The notes below the pieces were generated by a model. It ran no database searches. It was not told the origin of the DNA and saw only the letters and a list, made by a program, of their open reading frames with translations. Below, one piece after another: positions 32,232 to 40,246 of a stretch of 64,000 nt of DNA. The position numbers were made by a program, and so were the translations under genes. The stretch is from Streptomyces typhae. GTDB lineage: Bacteria > Actinomycetota > Actinomycetes > Streptomycetales > Streptomycetaceae. The stretch is taken from contig NZ_WPNZ01000001.1 in assembly GCF_009755605.1 (NCBI RefSeq), positions 434,001 through 498,000 of the forward strand. Reading direction: 5' to 3'. Each line of letters begins with the position of its first letter. Positions within the stretch are counted from its first letter, which is position 1.

Positions 32232-35200
32232 CTAGTACGTCACCTCCTGCTCGGTCCTGCGCCGCACGACCGTGACCTCGTCGCGCTGGTTGCCGGTGGG
32301 GCCCAGGTAGTTGAAGGCCCAGGAGAGCTGCGCGTAGCCGCCGATGAGGTGGGACGGCTTGAGGAGCAGCCGGGTCAGGGAGTTGTGGATGCCGCCGCGG
32401 CGGCCGGTGGTCTCCGTCCTGGGGACGTTCACCGTGCGCTCCTGCGCGTGGTGCATGTAGACGGTGCCGGCCGGCATGCGGTGCGAGACGACGGCCCGCG
32501 CGGCCACCACGCCGTTGCGGTTGACGGCCTCGATCCAGTCGTTGTCGCGTACGCCGATGGCCGCCGCGTCGTCCGGGGACATCCAGATGACCTGGCCGCC
32601 CCGGGACAGCGACAGCATGAAGAGGTTGTCCTGGTACTCGGAGTGGATGGACCACTTGTTGTGCGGGGTGAGGTAGCGGACCGTCACCTCCCGTTCCCCG
32701 TCGGCGCCGATGCGCGGCTCTCCGAACAGGCGGTGCATGTCGAGCGGCGGCCGGTACACGGGCAGCGCCTCGCCGAGTTCGTGGATCCAGTCGTGGTCGA
32801 GGAAGAAGTGCTGGCGCCCGGTGAGGGTGTGCCAGGGCTTGAGGTGCTCGGTGTTGAGGGTGAAAGCGGTGTAGCGGCGCCCGCCGGACTCGCTGCCCGA
32901 CCACTCCGGGGAGGTGATCACGGGGACGGGTGCGGCCTGCGTGTCGGCGTACGAGATCCGCTTGCCCTCGTGCTCGGCGGCGAGGTGCGCCATCTCCTGC
33001 CCGGTGCGGGCTTCGAGGGTGTGGAAGCCCTGGGTGGCGAGGCGCCCGTTGGTGGTGCCGGACAGGGCGAGGATGGTGTTGGCGGCCTTCACGGCGGTGT
33101 CGAGCCGGGGCCGCCCGGCCGCGGGGCCTTTTCTGACCACGCCGTTGAGGGCCCGCAGCGCCTCCACCTCCTCGTCGGGGCGCAGCGCGATGCCCTTGGC
33201 GGGCAGGCCGAGCTTCTCCACCAGCGGGCCGAGGGCGGCGAACTTCGCGCCGATCGCGGTGTAGTCCCGTTCGACGACGGTGAGGGCGGGCATGGTCCTG
33301 CCCGGCACGGGCTCGCACTCGCCGCGCCGCCAGTCCAGGGCCACCCCGCCGGGCTGCGCGATCTCGCCCGGGGTGTCGTGCTGGAGAGCCGTCGCCACCA
33401 GGTCCTTGCGGGTGCCGAGGTGACGGGCGGCGAGTTCGCTGAGCCGGTCGGCGATGGCGCGGAACGCGTCGAAGTCGGTACGGGCCCCCCAGGGCGGGTC
33501 GACGGCCGGGGTGAAGGCGTGCACGAAGGGGTGCATGTCGGTGGTCGACAGGTCGTGCTTCTCGTACCAGGTGGCGGCGGGCAAGGTGATGTCGGAGAGC
33601 AGCGTCGAGGACGTCATGCGGAAGTCCAGGGACAGGAGCAGGTCGAGCTTTCCCTCCGGGGCCCGCTCGTGCCAGACCACGTCCCGGGGCCGGACCTCGG
33701 GCGGTGCCTCCTCGGCGCGCAGCGAGGAGTGCGTCCCGAGCAGATGCTTGGTGAAGTACTCGGCGCCCTTGGCCGATGAGCCGAGCAGATTGGCGCGCCA
33801 GAGCGTGAGCACGCGCGGCCAGTTCTCGGGCGCGTCGGGATCCTCACCGGCGAACTTCAGCTCACCGGAGCGCAGTTGCCGGACGGCCGACCCCACCGGG
33901 TCGTCCCCCTCCCCCAGCTCCAGCGGATTGCGGTCGAACGTCGGGTACGACGGCATCCAGCCCGCCCGGGTGGCCTGCGCGAGGCAGTCCGCCGCCGCCA
34001 TCCCCGCGAACCGGCCCTCGCCGAGCGGCGAGGCGAGCACGTCGGCGCCGAACCGGTCGTAGCGCCACTGGTCGGTGTGCAGGAACCAGTACGCGGCGCC
34101 GATCATCTGCCGGGGCGGCCGGGACCAGTCACCGGCGCCCGCAAGGGTGGCCCAGCCGGTGGCGGGGCGGCACTTCTCCTGGCCGACGTAGTGCGCCCAG
34201 CCGCCGCCGTTGCGGCCCTGGCAGCCGGTGAGCTGGAGCAGGGCGAGGAAGGTGCGGTAGATGGTCTCCGAGTGGAACCAGTGGTTGGTCCCGGCGCCCA
34301 TGAGGATCATGCACCGGCCGCGGGACCTCTCCGCCGTCGCCGCGAACTCCCGGGCGATACGGGCGCACTGGGCGGCGGGCACGGACGTGTGCGCCTCCTG
34401 CCAGGCGGGGGTGCCGGGCGAGGAGGCGTCGTCGTACGAGGAGGGCCAGTCCCCCACCATCCCCTCGCGCCCCACACCGTACTGCGCGAGCAGCAGGTCG
34501 AAGACAGTGGTGACCAGCGGACTGCCGGGCCCGGCGAGCCGCACGGCGGGCACCCCGCGCCGCAGCACCTCGCCCCGCCCCTGCCCGTGCGCGCCACCCT
34601 CGGTGTCGAAGCGCGGAAGCAGCACTTCCACGCCTCGGGCGTCCTCCTCGTACAGGGAGAGCCGGGGCCGCACCTCCCCCAGGTCGAGGTTCCACTTGCC
34701 CTTGCCGGACTCGGTCCAGCGGAAGCCGAGCGAGCCGCCGGGTACGACGGGCTGCCCGCTGCCCTCGTCGAGCACGACGGTCTTCCACTCGGCGCCTTCC
34801 CCGGTGTCGCCGAGGTCGGTGGCGCGCAGGAACTTCGCGGGTACGTACGCGCCGTCGCGCTCGGTGAGGGTGACGAGGAACGGCAGATCGGTGAAGCGGC
34901 GTACGTAGTCGTCGAAGAACGGGACCCGCCGCTCGACGAAGCACTCGCGCAGGATCACGTGCCCCATGGCGAGGGCGAGGGCGCCGTCGGTGCCGGGGTG
35001 GGGGTGCAGCCACTCGTCGGCGAACTTGGCGTTGTCGGCGTAGTCGGGCGCGACGACCACGACCTTCTGGCCCCGGTAGCGGGCCTCGGCCATCCAGTGC
35101 GCGTCGGGCGTCCGCGTGACGGGCACGTTCGAGCCCCACATCATCAGATACGCGGCGTCCCACCAGTCCCCGGACTCCGGTACGTCCGTCTGGTCGCCGA

Positions 35201-35918
35201 AGACCTGCGGCGAGGCGACCGGCAGGTCCGCGTACCAGTCGTAGAACGACAGCATGGGCGCGCCGATCAGCGACATGAAGCGGGCACCGGCCGCGTGCGA
35301 CACCATGGACATGGCGGGAATGGGCGAGAACCCGGCGACCCGGTCGGGGCCGTAGGTCTTGATGGTGTGCACATGCGCGGCCGCGATGATCTCCACGGCC
35401 TCGTCCCAGGTGGCGCGGGTGAGCCCGCCCTTGCCGCGGGCCCGCTGGTAGGCGCGGCGCCGCTCGGGGTCGCCCTGGACGTCCGCCCAGGCGAGGACGG
35501 GATCCTTGAGGCGCCCCTTCGCCTCCCGGTACATGTCCAGGAGGACCCCGCGGACGTACGGGTGGCGGACCCGGGTCGGCGAGTAGGTGTACCAGGAGAA
35601 GGCGGCGCCGCGGGGGCAGCCGCGGGGCTCGTACTCGGGCCGGTCGGGGCCCGTCGTCGGATAGTCGGTGGCCTGGGTCTCCCAGGTGATGACGCCGTCC
35701 TTGACGTACACCTTCCAGCGGCAGGAGCCGGTGCAGTTCACGCCGTGGGTGGAGTGCACGACCTTGTCGTGGCTCCACCGGTCCCGGTAGAAGACGTCCC
35801 CTTCCCGCCCGCCCTCGATCCGGACGCTGTGCAGGTCGGGCGCGGCCTCGCCCCGGCGCAGAAAGCGGCCGGACTTCAGGAGCAGGGCAGCCGGTTCGGT
35901 GGGGTTCACACCGTCCAT
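32232..35918 (-). CDS. narG: Respiratory nitrate reductase alpha subunit
   Basis: Catalytic molybdopterin subunit reducing nitrate to nitrite, about 1228 residues. The FS0 cluster motif is HGVNCTGSCRWKVYVKDG (His first ligand), followed by WETQATDYPTTGPDRPEYEP. The molybdenum Asp region is AAYLMMWGSNVPVTRTPDAH, and later parts such as TGCQGRNGGGWAHYVGQEK are typical. No twin-arginine signal, consistent with a cytoplasm-facing enzyme. ATG 35918 is preferred; TTG 35945 is also in frame. First gene of narGHJI; no narK transporter is present. Confidence 0.96.
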   Translation of the reverse strand: MDGVNPTEPAALLLKSGRFLRRGEAAPDLHSVRIEGGREGDVFYRDRWSHDKVVHSTHGVNCTGSCRWKVYVKDGVITWETQATDYPTTGPDRPEYEPRGCPRGAAFSWYTYSPTRVRHPYVRGVLLDMYREAKGRLKDPVLAWADVQGDPERRRAYQRARGKGGLTRATWDEAVEIIAAAHVHTIKTYGPDRVAGFSPIPAMSMVSHAAGARFMSLIGAPMLSFYDWYADLPVASPQVFGDQTDVPESGDWWDAAYLMMWGSNVPVTRTPDAHWMAEARYRGQKVVVVAPDYADNAKFADEWLHPHPGTDGALALAMGHVILRECFVERRVPFFDDYVRRFTDLPFLVTLTERDGAYVPAKFLRATDLGDTGEGAEWKTVVLDEGSGQPVVPGGSLGFRWTESGKGKWNLDLGEVRPRLSLYEEDARGVEVLLPRFDTEGGAHGQGRGEVLRRGVPAVRLAGPGSPLVTTVFDLLLAQYGVGREGMVGDWPSSYDDASSPGTPAWQEAHTSVPAAQCARIAREFAATAERSRGRCMILMGAGTNHWFHSETIYRTFLALLQLTGCQGRNGGGWAHYVGQEKCRPATGWATLAGAGDWSRPPRQMIGAAYWFLHTDQWRYDRFGADVLASPLGEGRFAGMAAADCLAQATRAGWMPSYPTFDRNPLELGEGDDPVGSAVRQLRSGELKFAGEDPDAPENWPRVLTLWRANLLGSSAKGAEYFTKHLLGTHSSLRAEEAPPEVRPRDVVWHERAPEGKLDLLLSLDFRMTSSTLLSDITLPAATWYEKHDLSTTDMHPFVHAFTPAVDPPWGARTDFDAFRAIADRLSELAARHLGTRKDLVATALQHDTPGEIAQPGGVALDWRRGECEPVPGRTMPALTVVERDYTAIGAKFAALGPLVEKLGLPAKGIALRPDEEVEALRALNGVVRKGPAAGRPRLDTAVKAANTILALSGTTNGRLATQGFHTLEARTGQEMAHLAAEHEGKRISYADTQAAPVPVITSPEWSGSESGGRRYTAFTLNTEHLKPWHTLTGRQHFFLDHDWIHELGEALPVYRPPLDMHRLFGEPRIGADGEREVTVRYLTPHNKWSIHSEYQDNLFMLSLSRGGQVIWMSPDDAAAIGVRDNDWIEAVNRNGVVAARAVVSHRMPAGTVYMHHAQERTVNVPRTETTGRRGGIHNSLTRLLLKPSHLIGGYAQLSWAFNYLGPTGNQRDEVTVVRRRTEQEVTY

Positions 35919-35997
35919 ACGACGCGCGGGCCGCCGGGGCCGCAAGCCTGGCTTAGGCCGAGTGGTGGCGCCCCGCCCGGTGCGGTCTCATGGCCTT

Positions 35998-37023
35998 GTG
36001 GGACGGACACTGCGGAACGAACGGGCATGGCGGGACGAGGTGACTCCCGCCGCCGGGGCCTGCGTCATGGCCACCGGCATCATCTCGGTGGGCCTGTACC
36101 TGACGGGCCACGACATCCTGTCGGAGATCTTCCTGGCCGTGGCCTGCGTGCTGTGGGTGGTGCTCGCTGCGGACTTCGTCGACCTCCTGGCGCGCGATCG
36201 CTCGCGCTGGACGGCGGCGGCGGTCACGCCGCCCGCGCTCACCGCGGTGGCGGCGACGACCGTCGTCGGCACCCGCTTCTCACTCCTCGGCCGGCAGTGG
36301 CCGGCGATCGCCCTGCTCGTGATCGCCGTCCTCGTCTGGCCGGGCCTGCTCCTCGCCGTCGTCCGGCACTGGCTGCGGCACGGCATGCCGGGCGGGGTGT
36401 TCCTGGTGTGCGTGGCGACGCAGGGCCTGGCCGTCCTCGCCTCCACCCTGTCCCTCGCGGGGAAGGGCGACTGGCTCGGGGACGCGGCGCTGGCGTGCTT
36501 CGCCCTCGGCCTGCTGCTGTACGCGGACGCCCTGCGCCGCTTCGACTTCCGGCAGGTGTGGACCGGCGCGGGCGACCAGTGGGTGGCGGGCGGCGCGCTC
36601 GCCATCTCGGCCCTGGCCGCGTCCAAACTGACGGCGTCACCGCTGTACACGGGCACGGGCCACGCGTTCCTGCGCAACCTCACCTACGTCCTGCTCGCCC
36701 TCGCGCTCGCCTGGTACGCGGTCCTCGCCGCCGCCGAGGCGGCACGGCCGCGGCCCTATTACGACGTCCGCCGCTGGGCCACCGTGTTCCCCCTCGGCAT
36801 GACGGCCGTGGCGGCGCTGTCCACCGGGGCGGTGACGGATGTGCCGTGGCTGCGGACGCTGGGGCGGGTGTTGCTGTGGGTGGCCGTGGGGGTGTGGGGG
36901 CTGGTGTGGGTGGGGTTTGCCTGGGCGCGGGCGGGTGGGCCTCGCGCGGCGCCCCAGACCCGCCCCTTCTCCGATCCTGGGGCTCCGCCCCAGACCCCGC
37001 TCCTCAAACGCAGGAGGGGCTGA
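35998..37023 (+). CDS. TDT/TehA-like transporter (SLAC1 fold)
   Basis: Integral membrane protein of about 341 residues with ten predicted spans, beginning VTPAAGACVMATGIISVGLY, as in tellurite-resistance/C4-dicarboxylate transporters of the TehA/SLAC1 fold. Related channels move anions. It is divergent from narG (80 bases between GTG 35998 and ATG 35918), and no NarK-type gene is in the operon, so nitrate/nitrite movement is a possible role, not shown. GTG 35961 is another start. The last 20 residues (SDPGAPPQTPLLKRRRG) are encoded by a dispersed repeat. Confidence 0.75.
   Translation: MGRTLRNERAWRDEVTPAAGACVMATGIISVGLYLTGHDILSEIFLAVACVLWVVLAADFVDLLARDRSRWTAAAVTPPALTAVAATTVVGTRFSLLGRQWPAIALLVIAVLVWPGLLLAVVRHWLRHGMPGGVFLVCVATQGLAVLASTLSLAGKGDWLGDAALACFALGLLLYADALRRFDFRQVWTGAGDQWVAGGALAISALAASKLTASPLYTGTGHAFLRNLTYVLLALALAWYAVLAAAEAARPRPYYDVRRWATVFPLGMTAVAALSTGAVTDVPWLRTLGRVLLWVAVGVWGLVWVGFAWARAGGPRAAPQTRPFSDPGAPPQTPLLKRRRG
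36977..37023 (+). repeat. Dispersed palindromic repeat, 3' end of the TDT gene
   Basis: CTGGGGC-TCC-GCCCCAG (36977-36993) followed by GCTCCTCAAACGCAGGAGGG and the stop. It belongs to the same loose family as the copies at about 42662-42730 and 58013-58089 (shared CCTCAAACGC/CCTCGAACGC core) and probably acts as a terminator here. Confidence 0.65.
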
Positions 37024-37040
37024 AAAAGCCGCAAGCCCGC

Positions 37041-37379
37041 TCACGCCGTCGCCGTCACCGCCGTCAGCAGGACCACCGCGTCCTCCACCGCCAGCAACCC
37101 GTGCCGCTCCTTCGGCACGGCCCACAGCTCCCCCGCCGCGAGCAGGTGCTCCCCGCCCGCCTCGGTGGTCAGGCGGACCTTTCCCCGCAGGACCTGGAGG
37201 CTCGCCGCGGGGGGAGTGACGTGGTCGTCGAGTGCGGAGCCCGAGGTCAGGGCGATGACGCTCTGGCGCAGAGGGCCGTCGTGGACGAGCAACCGGGCAC
37301 TGCGGCCATGGGCGTCGGCCCGGGCGGCGTTCAGGTGGTCGTCCGCGAGGGCGGTGAGGTCCTGAGTGGTCTCGGGCAT
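37041..37379 (-). CDS. Small cupin-domain protein
   Basis: Single-domain cupin of 112 residues. ARLLVHDGPLRQSVIALTSG, LDDHVTPPAASLQVLRGKVR and LLAAGELWAVPKERHGLLAV mark the two cupin motifs, with His residues in LDDH and ERHG as possible metal ligands. ATG 37379 is chosen; the longer frame start at 37451 adds an unconserved piece. Probably a stress or sugar-binding protein; role unknown. Divergent from the glyoxalase-fold gene. Confidence 0.85.
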   Translation of the reverse strand: MPETTQDLTALADDHLNAARADAHGRSARLLVHDGPLRQSVIALTSGSALDDHVTPPAASLQVLRGKVRLTTEAGGEHLLAAGELWAVPKERHGLLAVEDAVVLLTAVTATA

Positions 37380-37493
37380 GGCGTGCGCTCCAGACGTAGG
37401 CGGAGTCCGACGGGTACCAGGCTCCCCGGCGCGAAACGCGCCGTACGGCATTGACGCGGCCTCGAAGCGGAACCCGACCCGTATTCTGACGTT

Positions 37494-37910
37494 ATGTCAG
37501 ACAATCAGGTGTCAGTCACGTGTGATCTGCTCGGTTTCGACAACGCGTTGTTCCCCGTGGGCGACCTCGACGAGTCGGTCGGCTTCTACGAGCGCGCCGG
37601 CTTCCCGGTCACCCGCCGCCTGGACGAGGCGGGCCTCGCCATCCTCAAGGTGGGCCCGGAGACGCCCGGAGTGCTGCTGCGCGTGGAGGACGGCATCGGC
37701 CGCCGCCCGCCGCCGTGGCCGACGCCCCGCGTCTGGCTTGAGGTGCCGGACGCCCGCGCGAAGGCCAGGTCCCTGGCGGCAGCGGGCATCCCCGTCCTGG
37801 CGGAGCCGCACTCGGTGGCGACCGGCTGGACGGTGGAGATCGCCGACCCGTGGGGGAACGTCGTCGGCTTCACGGACTACTCCAAGCGCCCGGAGCTGGG
37901 CCGCGCCTGA
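37494..37910 (+). CDS. VOC (glyoxalase/bleomycin-resistance fold) protein
   Basis: 138 residues with two beta-alpha-beta-beta-beta modules: FDNALFPVGDLDESVGFYER, then VWLEVPDARAKARSLAAAGI and the end motif EIADPWGNVVGFTDYSK. A metal-dependent lyase/dioxygenase fold or a binding protein; the reaction cannot be told. ATG 37494 fits well, with MSDNQVSVTCDLLGFDN. The short gap to the next gene (37911-37997) is a GC-rich repeat that may be a terminator. Confidence 0.88.
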   Translation: MSDNQVSVTCDLLGFDNALFPVGDLDESVGFYERAGFPVTRRLDEAGLAILKVGPETPGVLLRVEDGIGRRPPPWPTPRVWLEVPDARAKARSLAAAGIPVLAEPHSVATGWTVEIADPWGNVVGFTDYSKRPELGRA

Positions 37911-37997
37911 CGGAGCGCGCACGCCGTCACCCCGGCACCGGGCCCCCTCCAGGTACCGGGCCCCGTCCCGGCACCGAGCCCCGAGCCGGGCGCACCC

Positions 37998-38216
37998 TCA
38001 CCCGAGCACCACCCGCGCCACCACCACCGCGCAGCCCACCAGGAACACCACCCCGGCCCCGGCCATCACCACCCGCCGGCCCGGTACTTCCCCCACGAGG
38101 CGCGCCTCGTCCGCCGCGTCCAACGTGACGACGGCCTCCGGCGCGAACCCCGTGACCTCCTTCTCGAACCTCGCGAACTCCGCGGACTCCTCGTACTCCT
38201 CGGACCTGAGATCCAC
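37998..38216 (-). CDS. Small membrane protein, unknown
   Basis: About 72 residues: an acidic soluble part (VDLRSEEYEESAEFARFEKE) and one C-terminal span (VVMAGAGVVFLVGCAVVVAR). GTG 38216 has AGGGGG about 8 bases upstream; GTG 38234 would add 6 residues. A tail-anchored type of protein; I do not know a named family. Codon bias supports coding. Confidence 0.6.
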   Translation of the reverse strand: MDLRSEEYEESAEFARFEKEVTGFAPEAVVTLDAADEARLVGEVPGRRVVMAGAGVVFLVGCAVVVARVVLG

Positions 38217-38234
38217 CTGCGAAGCCCCCTGCAC

Positions 38235-38548
38235 CCACCCGCGACCGGACAGAACATCCTCGCGTACGGACCTTCGGTCACAGCCAAAGGTTGTATGTGA
38301 GCGCCGAGTCGGGCGTGCGAGAAGCAACGCCGGCGGGCGGGGCGGAGGCGGACGCGCCGCACCGTCCACGCAGCGGTGGCCGCCCCTGTGGAAGGGCGGC
38401 CACCGCTGTGCCGGTCGGCTCGCTCGCAGTCCCCTGGGCATGGGGGCTGGGCTCGCGGGTGTCCCGGCAGCAGGGCCGGGGGCGGGTGCAGCTCCGCTCC
38501 CGGGCCAGGGTTCCCGCGCACGTCACCGGGGGCGACGCGCGCGTCGGC
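38235..38548. other. Intergenic region with terminator and promoter
   Basis: About 314 bases. The part 38275-38305 is AT-richer (CAGCCAAAGGTTGTATGTGA) and may hold the promoter of the small membrane protein (-). The strong hairpin at 38371-38408 is listed separately. No gene seen. Confidence 0.5.
38371..38408 (-). terminator. Strong hairpin terminator
   Basis: Arms CAGCGGTGGCCGCCC (38371-38385) and GGGCGGCCACCGCTG (38394-38408) pair perfectly over 15 bases with an 8-base loop, downstream of the carboxypeptidase-regulatory-domain gene that ends at 38549. Confidence 0.82.
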
Positions 38549-39271
38549 TCACCGCGTTCTCACGCCGCCACCGACGGTCTCGACCAGTTCCAGGTCGTAG
38601 GTCAGCGGGCCGTCGCCGAGCATGATGTGGCGGGCCCTCGCGGCATGGCCCGGTGCCGTCGCCGCGAGGACGTACACGCCGGGGGCGGGGGCCGCGAGGA
38701 TGTAGGAGCCGTCGGCCAGGGACGAGACACGGTCCAGCCGCCGACCGCCCCGGGCCAGCAGGGTGACGGTCACGCTGTGCAGGGGCTCGCCGTCGGGCGT
38801 GACGATGAAGCCGTGCACGACGGAGGCGTACGGGCCGTGGGCCCGGCCCTGCGCGTGGGCTTCCCGGGCGAGGCGGGCGTCGCGCGCGGCCCGTGCGGCA
38901 CAGGCGTCGTGGGCCGCCCGCCGTCCGACGTCCACGGGCCCGGACGGGGGTTCCGGGTCGCAGGCGTCGGAGGCGGGCGGAGTCTCGGCGGTGCCGGCGG
39001 CCGAGGGCGGTGCGACCGGTGGCCGCGGGGTGTTGAGGGCCGCGGCGACCAGGGCCTCCAGCTCCTCCGGGGCCGGGGGCCCGGCGTCCAGCACCGCCCG
39101 GCCCGGGGGCTCGGCCGGCTCGGGTACGGCGGCGGGACGGGGCGCGTGGCGCTCGGGCCCGGCCGGGGACCGGCGGCCCGCCCTCCGGGCGCGGTGCAGG
39201 AGGCCCGCCAGGCGTGACAGGACAGCGGTGCGGAGCCGGTGCCGCCGACTCCCCCTGTCCCGTTCCGCCAT
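38549..39271 (-). CDS. Protein with carboxypeptidase-regulatory-like domain
   Basis: About 240 residues. The first 100 are basic then Pro/Ala-rich. The C-terminal part (VVHGFIVTPDGEPLHSVTVT, LLARGGRRLDRVSSLADGSY, ILAAPAPGVYVLAATAPGHA) is a transthyretin-like CarboxypepD_reg domain, a beta sandwich used for binding. No signal peptide is visible, which is unusual for such a domain. ATG 39271 is preferred; the upstream open part is a tandem repeat. Role unknown. Confidence 0.72.
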   Translation of the reverse strand: MAERDRGSRRHRLRTAVLSRLAGLLHRARRAGRRSPAGPERHAPRPAAVPEPAEPPGRAVLDAGPPAPEELEALVAAALNTPRPPVAPPSAAGTAETPPASDACDPEPPSGPVDVGRRAAHDACAARAARDARLAREAHAQGRAHGPYASVVHGFIVTPDGEPLHSVTVTLLARGGRRLDRVSSLADGSYILAAPAPGVYVLAATAPGHAARARHIMLGDGPLTYDLELVETVGGGVRTR

Positions 39272-39300
39272 GTCGTCGCTCCTCGGCCGTGAGTCCTCGG

Positions 39301-39380
39301 CAGGCGGTCGCCGCGTCTGCTCGTGTTGGACAGTCGGTCGCCGCGTCTGCCCGTGTTCGGCAGTCGGTCGCCGCGTCTGC
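39301..39380. repeat. 30-base tandem repeat
   Basis: Two full and one partial copy with a period of exactly 30 (39301, 39331, 39361), sharing CGGTCGCCGCGTCTGC and ending in CAGT at the junctions. It lies between the divergent genes at 39271 (-) and 39491 (+), near both promoters. Confidence 0.85.
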
Positions 39381-39490
39381 TCCCAGCATCGGACGAGCAC
39401 CGCGCGAACGACATCTTTCGGCCGTGATTCTCAAGGAACTCCAAAGGGCGGCCGCGCACTTCGCGCGCGGGCGGTGCGGATACTGGGGTC

Positions 39491-40246
39491 ATGAACGAAG
39501 GTCACCCGGGAACACAAGCCGCCGCGGGCCCGGCCGCCGGGCCCGACGACGGCCGCGGGCGCGCGACCGTCCTCGTCGTCGAGGACGAGCCGAGCATCGC
39601 CGACGTCCTCGCCATCACCCTGCGCTTCCACCACTTCGACGTGATGACCGCGGGCACGGTCCGCGAGGCCCTCGCGATGGCCTCGCGGACCCGGCCGGAC
39701 TGCGCCCTGCTCGACGTGATGCTGCCGGACGGCGACGGGCGGGCCCTCGGCCAGGAGCTGCGGACCCGGATGCCCGACCTCGCGCTGGTCTTCCTCACCG
39801 CCAGGGACGCGCCCGCCGAGGTGGTGGGCGCCCTCGGCTTCGGCGACGACTACATCACCAAGCCGTTCAACATCGACGAGGTCGTCGCCCGTATCGGCGC
39901 GGTGCTCCGCCGGGTGCGCCCGCACGACGTGCTGCCGCAGCGCCCGCCGCTGCGCTACGGCGACCTGGAGCTGGACGAGACGACGTACGTGGTGCGGCGC
40001 GAGGGCGGCACGGTGCAGCTGACCCCGACCGAGTACGCGCTCCTCCGCTTCCTGGTCCGCAACGGCGGCCGGGTCGTTCCCAAGGAGCAACTCCTGCGCC
40101 ATGTGTGGAACATCGAGCACAGCGCGGAGTCGACGGTCGTGGAGACCTACATCAGCTATCTGCGGCGCAAGCTCGACCAGGTGGGGCCGCCGCTGATCAC
40201 GACGCGGCGCGGCGTCGGATACGGGCTCGCGGGAAGTACGGCATGA
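39491..40246 (+). CDS. OmpR-type response regulator
   Basis: 251 residues. Receiver domain about 25-140 with acidic pocket VVEDEPS, phosphorylation Asp 75 in CALLDVMLPDGDG, Thr in VFLTARD and Lys in YITKPF. Winged-helix output domain at about 150-245 (LTPTEYALLRFLVRNGGRVV, then STVVETYISYLRRKLDQVG). A 24-residue unconserved N-terminus precedes it. The stop overlaps the kinase start (ATGA). MprA/TcrA-like; target genes unknown. Confidence 0.94.
   Translation: MNEGHPGTQAAAGPAAGPDDGRGRATVLVVEDEPSIADVLAITLRFHHFDVMTAGTVREALAMASRTRPDCALLDVMLPDGDGRALGQELRTRMPDLALVFLTARDAPAEVVGALGFGDDYITKPFNIDEVVARIGAVLRRVRPHDVLPQRPPLRYGDLELDETTYVVRREGGTVQLTPTEYALLRFLVRNGGRVVPKEQLLRHVWNIEHSAESTVVETYISYLRRKLDQVGPPLITTRRGVGYGLAGSTA

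Noticed and set aside
30523..33318. Extended narH frame of 931 codons
   Set aside because: The upstream 360 codons lie inside narG in another frame; the family start is ATG 32229.
39301..39380. CRISPR-like array
   Set aside because: Units are contiguous with no unique spacers, so it is a plain tandem repeat. The same holds for 8371-8410, 21137-21189 and 55782-55890.
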